From Porphyromonas gingivalis ATCC 33277 (GTDB lineage Bacteria > Bacteroidota > Bacteroidia > Bacteroidales > Porphyromonadaceae): 64,000 bases of DNA. The stretch spans positions 482,501 through 546,500 of the forward strand of contig NC_010729.1 of NCBI RefSeq assembly GCF_000010505.1, in the 5' to 3' direction. Below, one piece after another: positions 19,546 to 28,166 of the stretch. Under the pieces are notes generated by a model, which saw only the letters and a list, made by a program, of their open reading frames with translations, had not been told where the DNA came from and did no database searches. The position numbers and the translations under genes are program-made. Position 1 is the first letter of the stretch. Every line of letters starts with the position of its first letter.

Positions 19546-20013
19546 ATGCTGAACTTATCAGTCAAGAGCCAGATCATGAAGATCGGCAAGCACAAAGGCA
19601 AGACCATGTACTATGCCCAAGTGGACAAACCCCGAGTAATCGAGTACGAGGACGTCATCAAAGACATTGCAGAGATGTCCTCCCTGACCACAGGCGATGT
19701 GCGCAACGCCATCGACCGACTCGCCTACTACCTCCAGCGCGAACTCACCGAGGGCAATACCGTCAAGCTCGGACAGATCGGCACCTTCCGCGTGGCCGTT
19801 CCCTCCAAGTACGTGGAGACGGAGAAAGAGGTCAATGCCTCCATCCTCAAAAAGGCCAAAATTCAGTTCTACATCAATCGCACCCTCTCGGCCGTAGCCG
19901 AGAACATCCGCTTCGCCGTCTACCGCAACGGTCAGAAAGTAGATACCACCACCTCTCCCTCCACTCCGAGCGAAGGCGGCGGCGAGCAACCCGGCGGAAG
20001 CGGAGGCCTATAA
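19546..20013 (+). CDS. HU-related histone-like DNA-binding protein
   Basis: Cytoplasmic nucleoid protein of the Bacteroidetes HU-related type (155 residues). The N-terminal ~125 residues follow the HU-like fold: a YYAQVDKPRVIEYEDVIKDIAEMSS-type opening, helix DVRNAIDRLAYYLQREL, the LGQIGTFRVAV beta-turn, then a DNA-binding arm and KIQFYINRTL. A low-complexity tail rich in Ser/Pro/Gly (~133-155) is usual for this group. The start is 16 bp after IS copy 3, so expression now depends on IS-derived transcription or a promoter within the IS. Confidence 0.88.
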   Translation: MLNLSVKSQIMKIGKHKGKTMYYAQVDKPRVIEYEDVIKDIAEMSSLTTGDVRNAIDRLAYYLQRELTEGNTVKLGQIGTFRVAVPSKYVETEKEVNASILKKAKIQFYINRTLSAVAENIRFAVYRNGQKVDTTTSPSTPSEGGGEQPGGSGGL

Positions 20014-20074
20014 AAAGAAAAAAGAAGAATCTCATTAAGGTAATTAAAAATCAATATCAAAAAAATCAGGAATT

Positions 20075-20521
20075 ATGAAAAATATAATATTGTCAATAAT
20101 GTTGATACTTTCAATCTGTGGAGTATCAGCACAATCTTTCGACAACTTTATGGAACAAAGAGGAGGAGAAGTTATTGCAAGAATGGCTCACCCGATGAAT
20201 ACATACGAAAGTTGCTCATATCAAACCAGAGGTAATAGTATCCTTATCAAAATTGAGTATAAGAAATGTACCACAGAACTGAAGTTCTATGCTATTGGTG
20301 ACATATTCTATAACCTTGAGGTGCTTAGTGACACCGATTTTTATCCCCCTTTCAGAGCGGTACAGAATATAAAGAGTATCTTGTACACAATGATGGAAAA
20401 TGAATTTCCGGAAACCATTGTGGCGATTGAAGATAAAATTGGGACTAAAATAAGAGAAATGGATGGAAAGCAATTGGCATGTATGGCCTTTACATTAGCG
20501 TGGCTGAATTACAAATACTAA
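20075..20521 (+). CDS. Hypothetical secreted protein
   Basis: 148 residues with a clear signal peptide (MKNIILSIMLILSICGVSAQ, cleavage after Ala). The mature part is mixed alpha/beta with several Cys (NTYESCSYQ, YKKCTTEL, QLACMAF). I do not recognise a family. It is more AT-rich than the surrounding genes and pairs with the next gene (19 bp gap), so the two look like a small acquired unit between the HU-like gene and the VanX-like gene. Confidence 0.7.
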   Translation: MKNIILSIMLILSICGVSAQSFDNFMEQRGGEVIARMAHPMNTYESCSYQTRGNSILIKIEYKKCTTELKFYAIGDIFYNLEVLSDTDFYPPFRAVQNIKSILYTMMENEFPETIVAIEDKIGTKIREMDGKQLACMAFTLAWLNYKY

Positions 20522-20540
20522 AAATACACCTGTTTTTATT

Positions 20541-20981
20541 ATGTGGAATTCAATTTTGAGTATGTTAGGAGCAGAGATAATAATATATCTTCTTTTCTGC
20601 GGTGCTTTTGTGTCACAACTAGCAAAACTATCTATTGAGACTTTTGAGAAATTCATGGAGAAAGACCTGAAAGAACCTCTAAAGCATCCAACTGATGCTA
20701 AAGTTTTTCGGGAATATCGGGAAAGCGAGATTCTCTGGGGAAGAAAGTCAAAGTTCAGTTTCTTTTATTTATGCTTTATGCCTTTTGTTGCAATATTCAT
20801 TCTCATTGTCATTATATTAGAAATAAAAGATCCAAGCGAATCGTTTACCTCTATTGTTATACCCCTTAATATAATAGCTATAATAATTTCGCGTATGATA
20901 ATAAGGAAAAACAAAAAGTTTTTGAAGCAAGTTCTAGATATTTTAGGGACTTATCCTAATAGAGAAAAAACTGATTCATGA
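20541..20981 (+). CDS. Hypothetical membrane protein
   Basis: 146 residues: an N-terminal hydrophobic segment (~5-27), a charged middle (KFMEKDLKEPLKHPTDAKVF), then two TM helices (~76-97 and ~106-122) and a basic C-terminus. No family recognised. Base composition is AT-rich like the gene before it; they are probably co-transcribed. Confidence 0.65.
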   Translation: MWNSILSMLGAEIIIYLLFCGAFVSQLAKLSIETFEKFMEKDLKEPLKHPTDAKVFREYRESEILWGRKSKFSFFYLCFMPFVAIFILIVIILEIKDPSESFTSIVIPLNIIAIIISRMIIRKNKKFLKQVLDILGTYPNREKTDS

Positions 20982-21039
20982 TCTTTTGGGATGCTATGAA
21001 TCTTTTCTGAACTATTATTAGATTAAATTGCTATAACGA

Positions 21040-21086
21040 AAAAGGGCTGTGCCAAGGGAAGGAATCCCATAAGGTACAGCCCTTTT
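21040..21086. terminator. Bidirectional terminator
   Basis: AAAAGGGCTGTGCC (21040-21053) pairs with GGTACAGCCCTTTT (21073-21086) with one G-T pair. T-rich ends occur on both strands, so it can serve the rightward gene ending at 20981 and the leftward gene ending at 21154. Confidence 0.8.
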
Positions 21087-21153
21087 GCTATCATGATAGA
21101 ACCAGGTATCCGAAAACATAGAGCCTTCGATCGATTCGGACACCAAATCATAT

Positions 21154-21825
21154 TCAAAAGTCGAGCAAGCGATAATGTGAGCGGGTGTGGCTCATGCTCT
21201 CCGGCAGTTCGTAATGCCACCACTCCCTGCGATAGGGTACCAGCCCGACCGACTTCATTATGCGACGTAGCAACCGGCGGTTCCGGACAGCTTCTCGGCT
21301 GATCAGGCCGTCTGCGGCCAAGCGTTCTTCCTGACCCACATGTGCCGCTCGGCCAAAGTGATCGACAGGAGTGCCCATATCCAACGGTTTTCCATCACGA
21401 TCCACGATGGTAAGATCTACAGCGACTCCGTAGTTATGCTTCCCTCCTCTGTTTCCGTTGGCTACATAGACAGCCTTGGAAGTTCCCTTCACGAGGGTGT
21501 ACATACGCCTCTGTATGCTGATGGGACGGGATGCGTCGTAGATGAGTAGAGAATAGTCCGGATATTCTTTGCGTAGCAGTCGCTGCGCTTGACGGATGCA
21601 TTCGGCAAAGCCCTTTTCGAAATAGGCTTTATCGAAGTCGCCGTACATATCTTCGCCCACGAAGTTGTCCGTCGTAGAATAAATGAGGGCGAGACGAATC
21701 GTAGTGTCGAGACGGTGAATATCGACGTAGCCTCGTATGCGGAAATCTTCTTCGGAGAAAGTCTGCGCACAGAGCATCGTATTCAATGCCATCGCAACTG
21801 CAATACCGACAAAGAGACGATACAT
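21154..21825 (-). CDS. VanX-like D-alanyl-D-alanine dipeptidase (M15D)
   Basis: Exported zinc peptidase of 223 residues that should cleave D-Ala-D-Ala. It has a signal peptide (to CAQ, residue ~21) and the M15D signatures: YSTTDNFVGEDMYG, SRPISIQRRMY (catalytic Arg region), the zinc-binding GKHNYGVAVDLT (His and Asp ligands) and EWWHYE (catalytic Glu and third ligand His). The likely role is recycling of peptidoglycan dipeptide; lack of VanH/VanA neighbours argues against glycopeptide resistance. Last gene of a leftward cluster, 31 bp after the thioesterase fusion. Confidence 0.88.
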   Translation of the reverse strand: MYRLFVGIAVAMALNTMLCAQTFSEEDFRIRGYVDIHRLDTTIRLALIYSTTDNFVGEDMYGDFDKAYFEKGFAECIRQAQRLLRKEYPDYSLLIYDASRPISIQRRMYTLVKGTSKAVYVANGNRGGKHNYGVAVDLTIVDRDGKPLDMGTPVDHFGRAAHVGQEERLAADGLISREAVRNRRLLRRIMKSVGLVPYRREWWHYELPESMSHTRSHYRLLDF

Positions 21826-21856
21826 CGAACCGGACGAAAGAGAGGGAAAAAACGTC

Positions 21857-23080
21857 TTACCGCTGTTTCAGGATGGAGTTCAACACGCGACAGGTGCAAA
21901 TCAGCTTGCCACTCTTGGTCGAATAGATATTGATACTCCATACGTGTGTGCTGCGTCCCTGGTGCATAATGGAGGCTTCGCCCCGAAGCACATCGCCTTC
22001 AAGAGCCGAAGAGACGTGGTTGCCACTCACCTGCAATCCCACCTGTATCTCTCCCGGATTGCAGAGTGCCACGGAACCGAATCCGGCAAGGGTCTCTGCA
22101 AAAGCCAAGCTGGCTCCTCCATGCAAAATACCCATAGGCTGACGAGTGCGAATATCCACCGGCATCGTTGCCTCGACATAGCCACGCGCGATCTTGGTGC
22201 AGCGAATACCAAGGCTCTCCATGAGCGTACCCGGCACAATGCTATTGACATCTTCTACGGAGAAAGGAACGGCTTCATATTCGTGTCGGATATACTTGTC
22301 CACCAAGTGGGCGACGCCATTCTCCTCGTTGCTCGTCGTAATATAGTCGGCACAAGCTTTGACCGCCTCCCGAGCGTTCGCCACGGCCACACCCAAGCCG
22401 GCCAGTTGGATCATCTCCACATCGCAGTAGCTGTCTCCGACCGAAACAAGTTCGTCGCGCGACAAATCCAACTTGTCCAAGAGGTCGGATATGGCTTTTA
22501 TCTTCTGCACCTCGGACGGAAGGCACTCAAGCAGCGTTTCCGAAGAGCGGAATATATTCAATTTGTCTCCATAGTCGCGCCGCATCACGACCTCCAGCTC
22601 TGCGATTTTCTCTGCCTCACCGACAAAAGAACACTTGATCACCTCCGAAGAACGAGGATGTTTGGATACAAGCGGCTGGCCACAAATATCCGATTCTTTC
22701 ACTGCAAGGGGATCATGGGGATCGGTGGAGAATATGGAATCCTTGCCGAATGCCAACAAGGTAACACCTTCGGCCCGGGCACGAGCCTCCAACACATCGA
22801 CAAAAGAGGTAGCCATCCGGTGCGAAGCGATGACTTTGCCCGAGCGACAGTTTACGATCTGTCCTCCGTGATAAGGGATGAGATAGCCGCTATATTCCCT
22901 AAGATTCAACTCCTCTGCGAGTGGCTTCAGTGCCGCCACAGTACGACCGGAAGTGAGTACGACACGGATCCCCAGCTCTTTCTGGATATAGAGGAGTGCA
23001 TTGCGGTTCTCTTCCGTCAGCTCATACTTGTTATTGAGCAGGGTGTTGAATACATCTATGACTATGATTTTATACTTCAT
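21857..23080 (-). CDS. HAD-like/hotdog fusion, 1,4-dihydroxy-2-naphthoyl-CoA thioesterase
   Basis: Two-domain protein of 407 residues. Residues 1-~270 have a Cof-type HAD phosphatase fold (VVLTSGRT motif II, VSVGDSYCDVEMI motif IV), but motif I reads DVFNTL, where the second Asp and the Gly of DxDGT are missing. Residues ~280-407 are a PaaI/MenI-like hotdog thioesterase with MGILHGGASLAFAE. From recall, the orthologue PG1653 was characterised as a menaquinone-pathway DHNA-CoA thioesterase whose HAD domain is inactive and serves for oligomerisation; the altered motif I agrees. Menaquinone would feed the fumarate reductase at 60-64 kb. Confidence 0.9.
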   Translation of the reverse strand: MKYKIIVIDVFNTLLNNKYELTEENRNALLYIQKELGIRVVLTSGRTVAALKPLAEELNLREYSGYLIPYHGGQIVNCRSGKVIASHRMATSFVDVLEARARAEGVTLLAFGKDSIFSTDPHDPLAVKESDICGQPLVSKHPRSSEVIKCSFVGEAEKIAELEVVMRRDYGDKLNIFRSSETLLECLPSEVQKIKAISDLLDKLDLSRDELVSVGDSYCDVEMIQLAGLGVAVANAREAVKACADYITTSNEENGVAHLVDKYIRHEYEAVPFSVEDVNSIVPGTLMESLGIRCTKIARGYVEATMPVDIRTRQPMGILHGGASLAFAETLAGFGSVALCNPGEIQVGLQVSGNHVSSALEGDVLRGEASIMHQGRSTHVWSINIYSTKSGKLICTCRVLNSILKQR

Positions 23081-23104
23081 TGCAGTAAAATTTATAAAAG
23101 AGAA

Positions 23105-24895
23105 TTAGAAAGTCCAGCTAAAACCGGCGAAACAATGGAACGGCTGCATCGGATAATAACCGATAAGCTCTGTCGTTTCCGCCAGCATATTATCGATTTT
23201 GAGATAGAGGCTCAAGTTCTTTTTCAGCTTGTATGAAACATCCGCACTAAGAAGATGTACATTACCGATACCCAAGGCTTCCGAGCCAGCCGAGCCGAAA
23301 GAATACCGATACCGTCCGTTCAGCTGTGTATATCGGAGTCTGACATCCAATGGGGCAATGGGATGAACACCTACTTCTGCCTTCAATATAAGATCGGGCT
23401 GCATGGAGGCGACAAGCCCTCCATCCAAATTCCACTTGCCATAGGATGCGTCTACCAGAAAGCGGAGCATATCGCGATAAGAGTATTCCAGCTTACCACC
23501 TGCGCGCCAGCGGCTGCCGTCGGCATATAACGGCAAGAAACTCACATTATACTGATACAAGTCGGATGGATTATATAAGGGTAGAGTCGGAGTATAGAAA
23601 GGCACACCTGTCAGCTTGGAGAAGTCGCCATAAACCTCCATACGTACCACATCGGCTATATTCCCCTTCACCCCTAATTGGGCGGTCAAAGCATTGCGCG
23701 AAGGGAGTACAATCGTATTGGGCATCAGGTAGGGCATCTCCTCCTGCATAACATCGGCGAGACCATTTCGAATCACACCGCCGAAGGCTTTCGCATACAC
23801 ACGCCATGAAGGGAAGATACTAAGCGAAGCATCCAGTTTAGGCCAGAAAAACAACCTCCCTTTGGTTCCGAAATGGGAAGAAATCCCTACTCCGGCCTGT
23901 ATGTTCCATTGCATATTGTCCGAGTCTCCGACAAATCCGATTGTGGGCGCGCCCTCCACATAATACAGGTTGCGGTCGGTTTCGGACAGAACGCCCGTTT
24001 GAATCATTTCGCTGTTTTTGGCAAAAAACAATCCTCCCGTACGAACTTCGACACCGAGCTTAATATCATCGGACAACTCATTACTCATCGTCACGTTCAG
24101 TTCAGGCGTATGTTCTGTGAGAGCCTTCATCGGATCGGTACCCAGATAGGGAATAGAACGGAAGAAACGATAGTCGATCCTGGCATCGATCACATCATTT
24201 TTTGCACCCAAGTATACACGGACGTTGTGGGTCCCGTTGTCCATCTGAGGAGTAACAGGTGTCGATAGCTGAGGGATGCTGCCCACATTGGTGGTAGCTC
24301 CCCGTCCGTAGTGATTGAAATAATGGTTCGAATAATACAAGCCGGTAGCAAGCACAAAGGAAGGCCTGCGCTGCTCGTAGTCCACTCCTGCCATCATTCG
24401 TCTATCCTTTCTGTCGCCGTCGAAGTCACCGGTATTGAAAGCCGATTTCATCCCACGATAGGAGAGGAAAAGATTCAGTCTCTCCTGCTCTGCATCTATC
24501 AGACGATAGCCGGCATCCATTCGCTGGTTTAGCGTATGACCGATACCGATATTCAGGTACCCCCGGTGCTTCATATGACCTTCCGTTGGCAGGATATTCG
24601 GAAGATTGTTCCTGCCTGAAGAGGAAACTTCAGGGACAAATCCGAATGTACGCTTATTATATTCCGGACGGAAAGGTTTTAATCGAGGTTCGATGGCCTT
24701 GTATGCAGCCGGAAGCGGATCCGCATGCTCCATCTCCACAGTCTGGTCATTAACGATAGTAAGCTCCCTGCGCAGCGTGTCGGGGCGTTTGGTTTCTGTA
24801 TTTCGTGGGGTTTGACCGCAAACGGATGATACAGAGAGAACCATTATGACGGCCGTATATAATTGATATTTCATGATGCTGTTCATTATTTCCAA
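23105..24895 (-). CDS. Outer membrane beta-barrel protein, TonB-receptor-like without plug
   Basis: 596 residues. A signal peptide ends near QTPRNTE; an alternative start at the MKYQLY Met (residue 8) would fit it better. The rest is a long series of amphipathic strands ending in aromatic residues (for example FHCFAGFSWTF at the C-terminus), typical of a TonB-dependent receptor barrel. No TonB plug domain is present before the barrel. It is encoded 26 bp after the TPR protein, a pairing common in Bacteroidetes, so the two may form an envelope complex. Ligand unknown. Confidence 0.8.
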   Translation of the reverse strand: MEIMNSIMKYQLYTAVIMVLSVSSVCGQTPRNTETKRPDTLRRELTIVNDQTVEMEHADPLPAAYKAIEPRLKPFRPEYNKRTFGFVPEVSSSGRNNLPNILPTEGHMKHRGYLNIGIGHTLNQRMDAGYRLIDAEQERLNLFLSYRGMKSAFNTGDFDGDRKDRRMMAGVDYEQRRPSFVLATGLYYSNHYFNHYGRGATTNVGSIPQLSTPVTPQMDNGTHNVRVYLGAKNDVIDARIDYRFFRSIPYLGTDPMKALTEHTPELNVTMSNELSDDIKLGVEVRTGGLFFAKNSEMIQTGVLSETDRNLYYVEGAPTIGFVGDSDNMQWNIQAGVGISSHFGTKGRLFFWPKLDASLSIFPSWRVYAKAFGGVIRNGLADVMQEEMPYLMPNTIVLPSRNALTAQLGVKGNIADVVRMEVYGDFSKLTGVPFYTPTLPLYNPSDLYQYNVSFLPLYADGSRWRAGGKLEYSYRDMLRFLVDASYGKWNLDGGLVASMQPDLILKAEVGVHPIAPLDVRLRYTQLNGRYRYSFGSAGSEALGIGNVHLLSADVSYKLKKNLSLYLKIDNMLAETTELIGYYPMQPFHCFAGFSWTF

Positions 24896-24921
24896 CTCAG
24901 AGTGATGAATCGTACAGAAGA

Positions 24922-27909
24922 TTATTCAAGCCGTTGGGCTATCTGTTCGTGAATGTCATCCTCATGATTGGGATAGTTCTTTTCCAAGCTTTCCAAATAC
25001 TGCCTTGCCGTAAACGTATCCCCTTCTTTCTTATAAATATCGGACAAGAGGATGAAACCTCGTGCCAACCAATACTGCTGAGGAGTACTCTTGGCAATAA
25101 ATTTTTCGAGGATAAACTTCGCCTTGGACAAACGCTTGGCTTCCATTTCCAGCTGTGCCTGCATCACGACGGCTTCGGCACCTGTGGCCGTTGAGAAATC
25201 CTCGGCAAGGAGTTCATAGTCGGCAATCGCTTCCCGATTCATCTTCAGAGCCTGATAACTTTTGGCACGATAGAGACGAAGAGTATGAGGCAGAGCTGCC
25301 TGATTCTTCAATCCGGCAATGACGTCGATCACCCTCCGGTAATCCTTATCGGCATAGGCAGACTCGGTTACTCCCTGCACCGCCTGATCGCGGACAGCTT
25401 CGGCACCATCCGTATCGAGTACGGATTGGAATGATTGCAGCGCAGCCTTGTACTCTTTGCGTTCGTATTGCATACGACCGAGACGCAGGCGAGCATCGAT
25501 CTTATAGTCTTCGGGCAAACCGGGGCTGTTCACCAACCGTGAATAGCGATTGTAAGCCGCATCGGCATTGCCGGCCTGATAATCGAGATCGGCCAAGTAC
25601 AATTCCGCTTTGTGCCGATCGCTTCCCTGTGGATAGCGCTCCAGATAAGCCTCCAAATCTCGACGAGCATCGGGCTGGCGACGGCGATACTTGCGCTCGG
25701 CCGAAAGGAAACCGAGCTGTTCCGTCTCGGATGGAGCAATGGACACCTTATCTTTCAGACCACGCACATAGGCAGAATACTCATCTATCCGATCCTCTTC
25801 CAAATAGATAGAACGGAGATCCGAGAGGGCTACAGTCGTCTCTTCGCTACGAGGGTAGCGGTCAATGATCCGTTGGTATGTGCGAATAGCCTCTTTCGTT
25901 CGACCCGTATTATAATAGAGCAGACCCAACTGCAAGGACGACTGTCGGGCTTCACGGCTGTCGGGGCTTCTTTTGACAACTGCATTGAAAGCTTCTTCTG
26001 CCACGTTATGCTTACCGCTAAGCACTGCACCACACCCCTTTTCATAGAGAGCAGCTGTCAGATGGCGGCTATCGGGGAATTCCCGAATGAGCTTGTCCAA
26101 CGTTTGGATCTGATCGGCATACTGTTTGGCCAGTCCCTCCAACCGTGCACGACGCAAAAGGGCATAATCACCTCCGGAAGGATAGACGCGGTAAGCCATG
26201 GAATAGGCTTCGCGTGCACCGTGGAAGTCGCGCTTCATATACCTACAGTCTCCGATACGGGCATAGGCATCAGCCGAGAGATTCGGGGCAATACCGGATC
26301 GGGATACATACTCTTTGAAGGCCTCCAAAGCCATATCGTAACGTTCGGCATTGAATAGAGAATAGCCCAGACGATAATATCCTAAAGGAAGATTCGCCGC
26401 ATCACGATCACCGGCGGCCGAGATATAGGCTCTGTAATCCGCAGCTGCAGCCGGAAAGTCACCGGCTCTATACCGCAGATTGCCTCGAAGGAAATATGCT
26501 TCAGGGAAATATTCCCCTTTGTTTCCCATAGATATACTGCTCGACACAAAAGAAAGCGCTTCACTGTCATAGCCCGCTGCTTCCTTTTGTTCTGCCATAC
26601 GGTTCAGCACAAACTGTTTGGCGGCCAGAATGGAAGCCGTCGGCTGTGCAATCTTTTGGATCGATCTAAGGGAAGAATTGTAATCCTTGCCGGTGAAATA
26701 TGATTCGACAAGAATAGCAGCCATCTGTTCGCGGTGGGAAGATCGGGGAAACTCATTGAGGAAGTTCTCCGCAATGCGTACGGACTGACCGAAGCTCGAC
26801 TGTCCCGTACTACGCATGAGCATAGCCATATTGTACATTCCGACCTCCCGTACCGGCCGATTGACGTCCTGAGTCGCAGCTTTCTCGAAAGCCATAAGGG
26901 CCTCGCTCGTCATCCCCTCGGCCAGCTGTGCCTGTCCGAGATAGAGAGCCGACTCTGCACCGAGAGAACCGGCGTCAGTGGTAGCAGCGGCAAGTGGCCG
27001 AAGTGCTTCTTTCATCAGACCTTGCTTATAGTAAGTGACACCAAGTGCATAAGCATCGGCAGGCGCGATACGATCCCCTACCTTTTCGCTGTAGTCGGAA
27101 AGATAGTCGATGGTTTTGTTCGAATCGCCCAAACGGTAGTAAGCATTGCCTGCCACACGCAGGAGTTGAGGTCGCTGTCTCATGGACGAATTGCGCGACA
27201 AGAGTCTGTCGGCTATTTCGGCCGCTTCGCGGTAGTCGCCTCGCAGCAGTTGGATTTCCGCGATATAAGCATCGGCTTCATCCGCAAATTGCGGGTGATT
27301 CTTCAGTCGCGAAAGAGTCTGTTCGGCTTCGTCGATTCGGCCATCCTCTATTTGGATAGCAGCAAGGAGGAGACGAGCACGTCCGCCCAGCTCACCTCTG
27401 CTCTTGGAAGCCTTCAGCAGCATCTGCTCGGCCAAAGCATTGCTCTCGCTCAACTGCATACGCACGTATGCATAATAAAGCAGGTATGCAGCCAAGTCTT
27501 CATCGTTGAGCGTGCGATCGTCGATGTCGGAGAAAATGGTATTGGCACGCAAATACTGTTCATGCCGGATCATCAGCTCCCCTGTGAGGAGTCGCACACA
27601 GGATTTGTCGATCGATTCGGGGAAATTGTCCAAGAAATTGTCTGCCGCGCCGAGGACGTAATCGTGATCCGCTCCCAACAGATAGTCCGCGATGATACTA
27701 TAATAATCCGCCTCCAAAGTGTGCTCTTGCCCTCCGTGCAAGCGATAGAGACGGAATTGGTCTAAGGCTCCCACATAATTTTGGCGGATAAACATCGCTC
27801 TCCCTTCGAGGAAAAACTCTTCGGCGGGCTCTGCCGCTTTATTTTGGGCTTGTGCCGTGAAAGTCATTGCTCCACCCAGCACAAGAGCCGATAATATCAG
27901 TTTTTTCAT
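24922..27909 (-). CDS. Large exported tetratricopeptide repeat protein
   Basis: 995 residues with a signal peptide (MKKLILSALVLGGAMTFTAQ then AQN), then almost continuous TPR units through the whole protein, such as EALMAFEKAA, YDMALEAFKEYVSRSG, HNVAEEAFNAVVKRSPDS and YKAALQSFQSVLD. It should be a periplasmic scaffold. First gene of a probable four-gene leftward unit (TPR protein, barrel, thioesterase fusion, VanX-like). The exact function is unknown; it lacks the lipoprotein Cys expected of PorW. Confidence 0.85.
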   Translation of the reverse strand: MKKLILSALVLGGAMTFTAQAQNKAAEPAEEFFLEGRAMFIRQNYVGALDQFRLYRLHGGQEHTLEADYYSIIADYLLGADHDYVLGAADNFLDNFPESIDKSCVRLLTGELMIRHEQYLRANTIFSDIDDRTLNDEDLAAYLLYYAYVRMQLSESNALAEQMLLKASKSRGELGGRARLLLAAIQIEDGRIDEAEQTLSRLKNHPQFADEADAYIAEIQLLRGDYREAAEIADRLLSRNSSMRQRPQLLRVAGNAYYRLGDSNKTIDYLSDYSEKVGDRIAPADAYALGVTYYKQGLMKEALRPLAAATTDAGSLGAESALYLGQAQLAEGMTSEALMAFEKAATQDVNRPVREVGMYNMAMLMRSTGQSSFGQSVRIAENFLNEFPRSSHREQMAAILVESYFTGKDYNSSLRSIQKIAQPTASILAAKQFVLNRMAEQKEAAGYDSEALSFVSSSISMGNKGEYFPEAYFLRGNLRYRAGDFPAAAADYRAYISAAGDRDAANLPLGYYRLGYSLFNAERYDMALEAFKEYVSRSGIAPNLSADAYARIGDCRYMKRDFHGAREAYSMAYRVYPSGGDYALLRRARLEGLAKQYADQIQTLDKLIREFPDSRHLTAALYEKGCGAVLSGKHNVAEEAFNAVVKRSPDSREARQSSLQLGLLYYNTGRTKEAIRTYQRIIDRYPRSEETTVALSDLRSIYLEEDRIDEYSAYVRGLKDKVSIAPSETEQLGFLSAERKYRRRQPDARRDLEAYLERYPQGSDRHKAELYLADLDYQAGNADAAYNRYSRLVNSPGLPEDYKIDARLRLGRMQYERKEYKAALQSFQSVLDTDGAEAVRDQAVQGVTESAYADKDYRRVIDVIAGLKNQAALPHTLRLYRAKSYQALKMNREAIADYELLAEDFSTATGAEAVVMQAQLEMEAKRLSKAKFILEKFIAKSTPQQYWLARGFILLSDIYKKEGDTFTARQYLESLEKNYPNHEDDIHEQIAQRLE

Positions 27910-28166
27910 TGATCAGTCTGTTTCCTTATTTGTCTTCAGAGAAGCAGGTCGTAATGCCCTATTAACTAACTCTGAGCCATTGCCTTTTATTTTATACCTC
28001 CTTGACAAGGCCTGTGATAAACGCATAGCCGTCAGCTTTTTTCCTGCCGGTGGCAAGGATTCTCGCCATACCTTATCCGCTTATAACATTACACGATATT
28101 GATAGTAAATATACGCTATTCTGTCTGAAACCATGTACTCCACTACTAAAGACTTGCAAGGGGCTG

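Noticed and set aside
21154-21825. Vancomycin resistance determinant
   Set aside because: Only a VanX-like dipeptidase is present, with no VanH, VanA or VanRS; a cell-wall recycling role is more likely.
24922-27909. PorW of the type IX secretion system
   Set aside because: It has TPRs but lacks a lipoprotein Cys, and its partner is a TonB-like barrel; PorW is encoded elsewhere as far as I recall.
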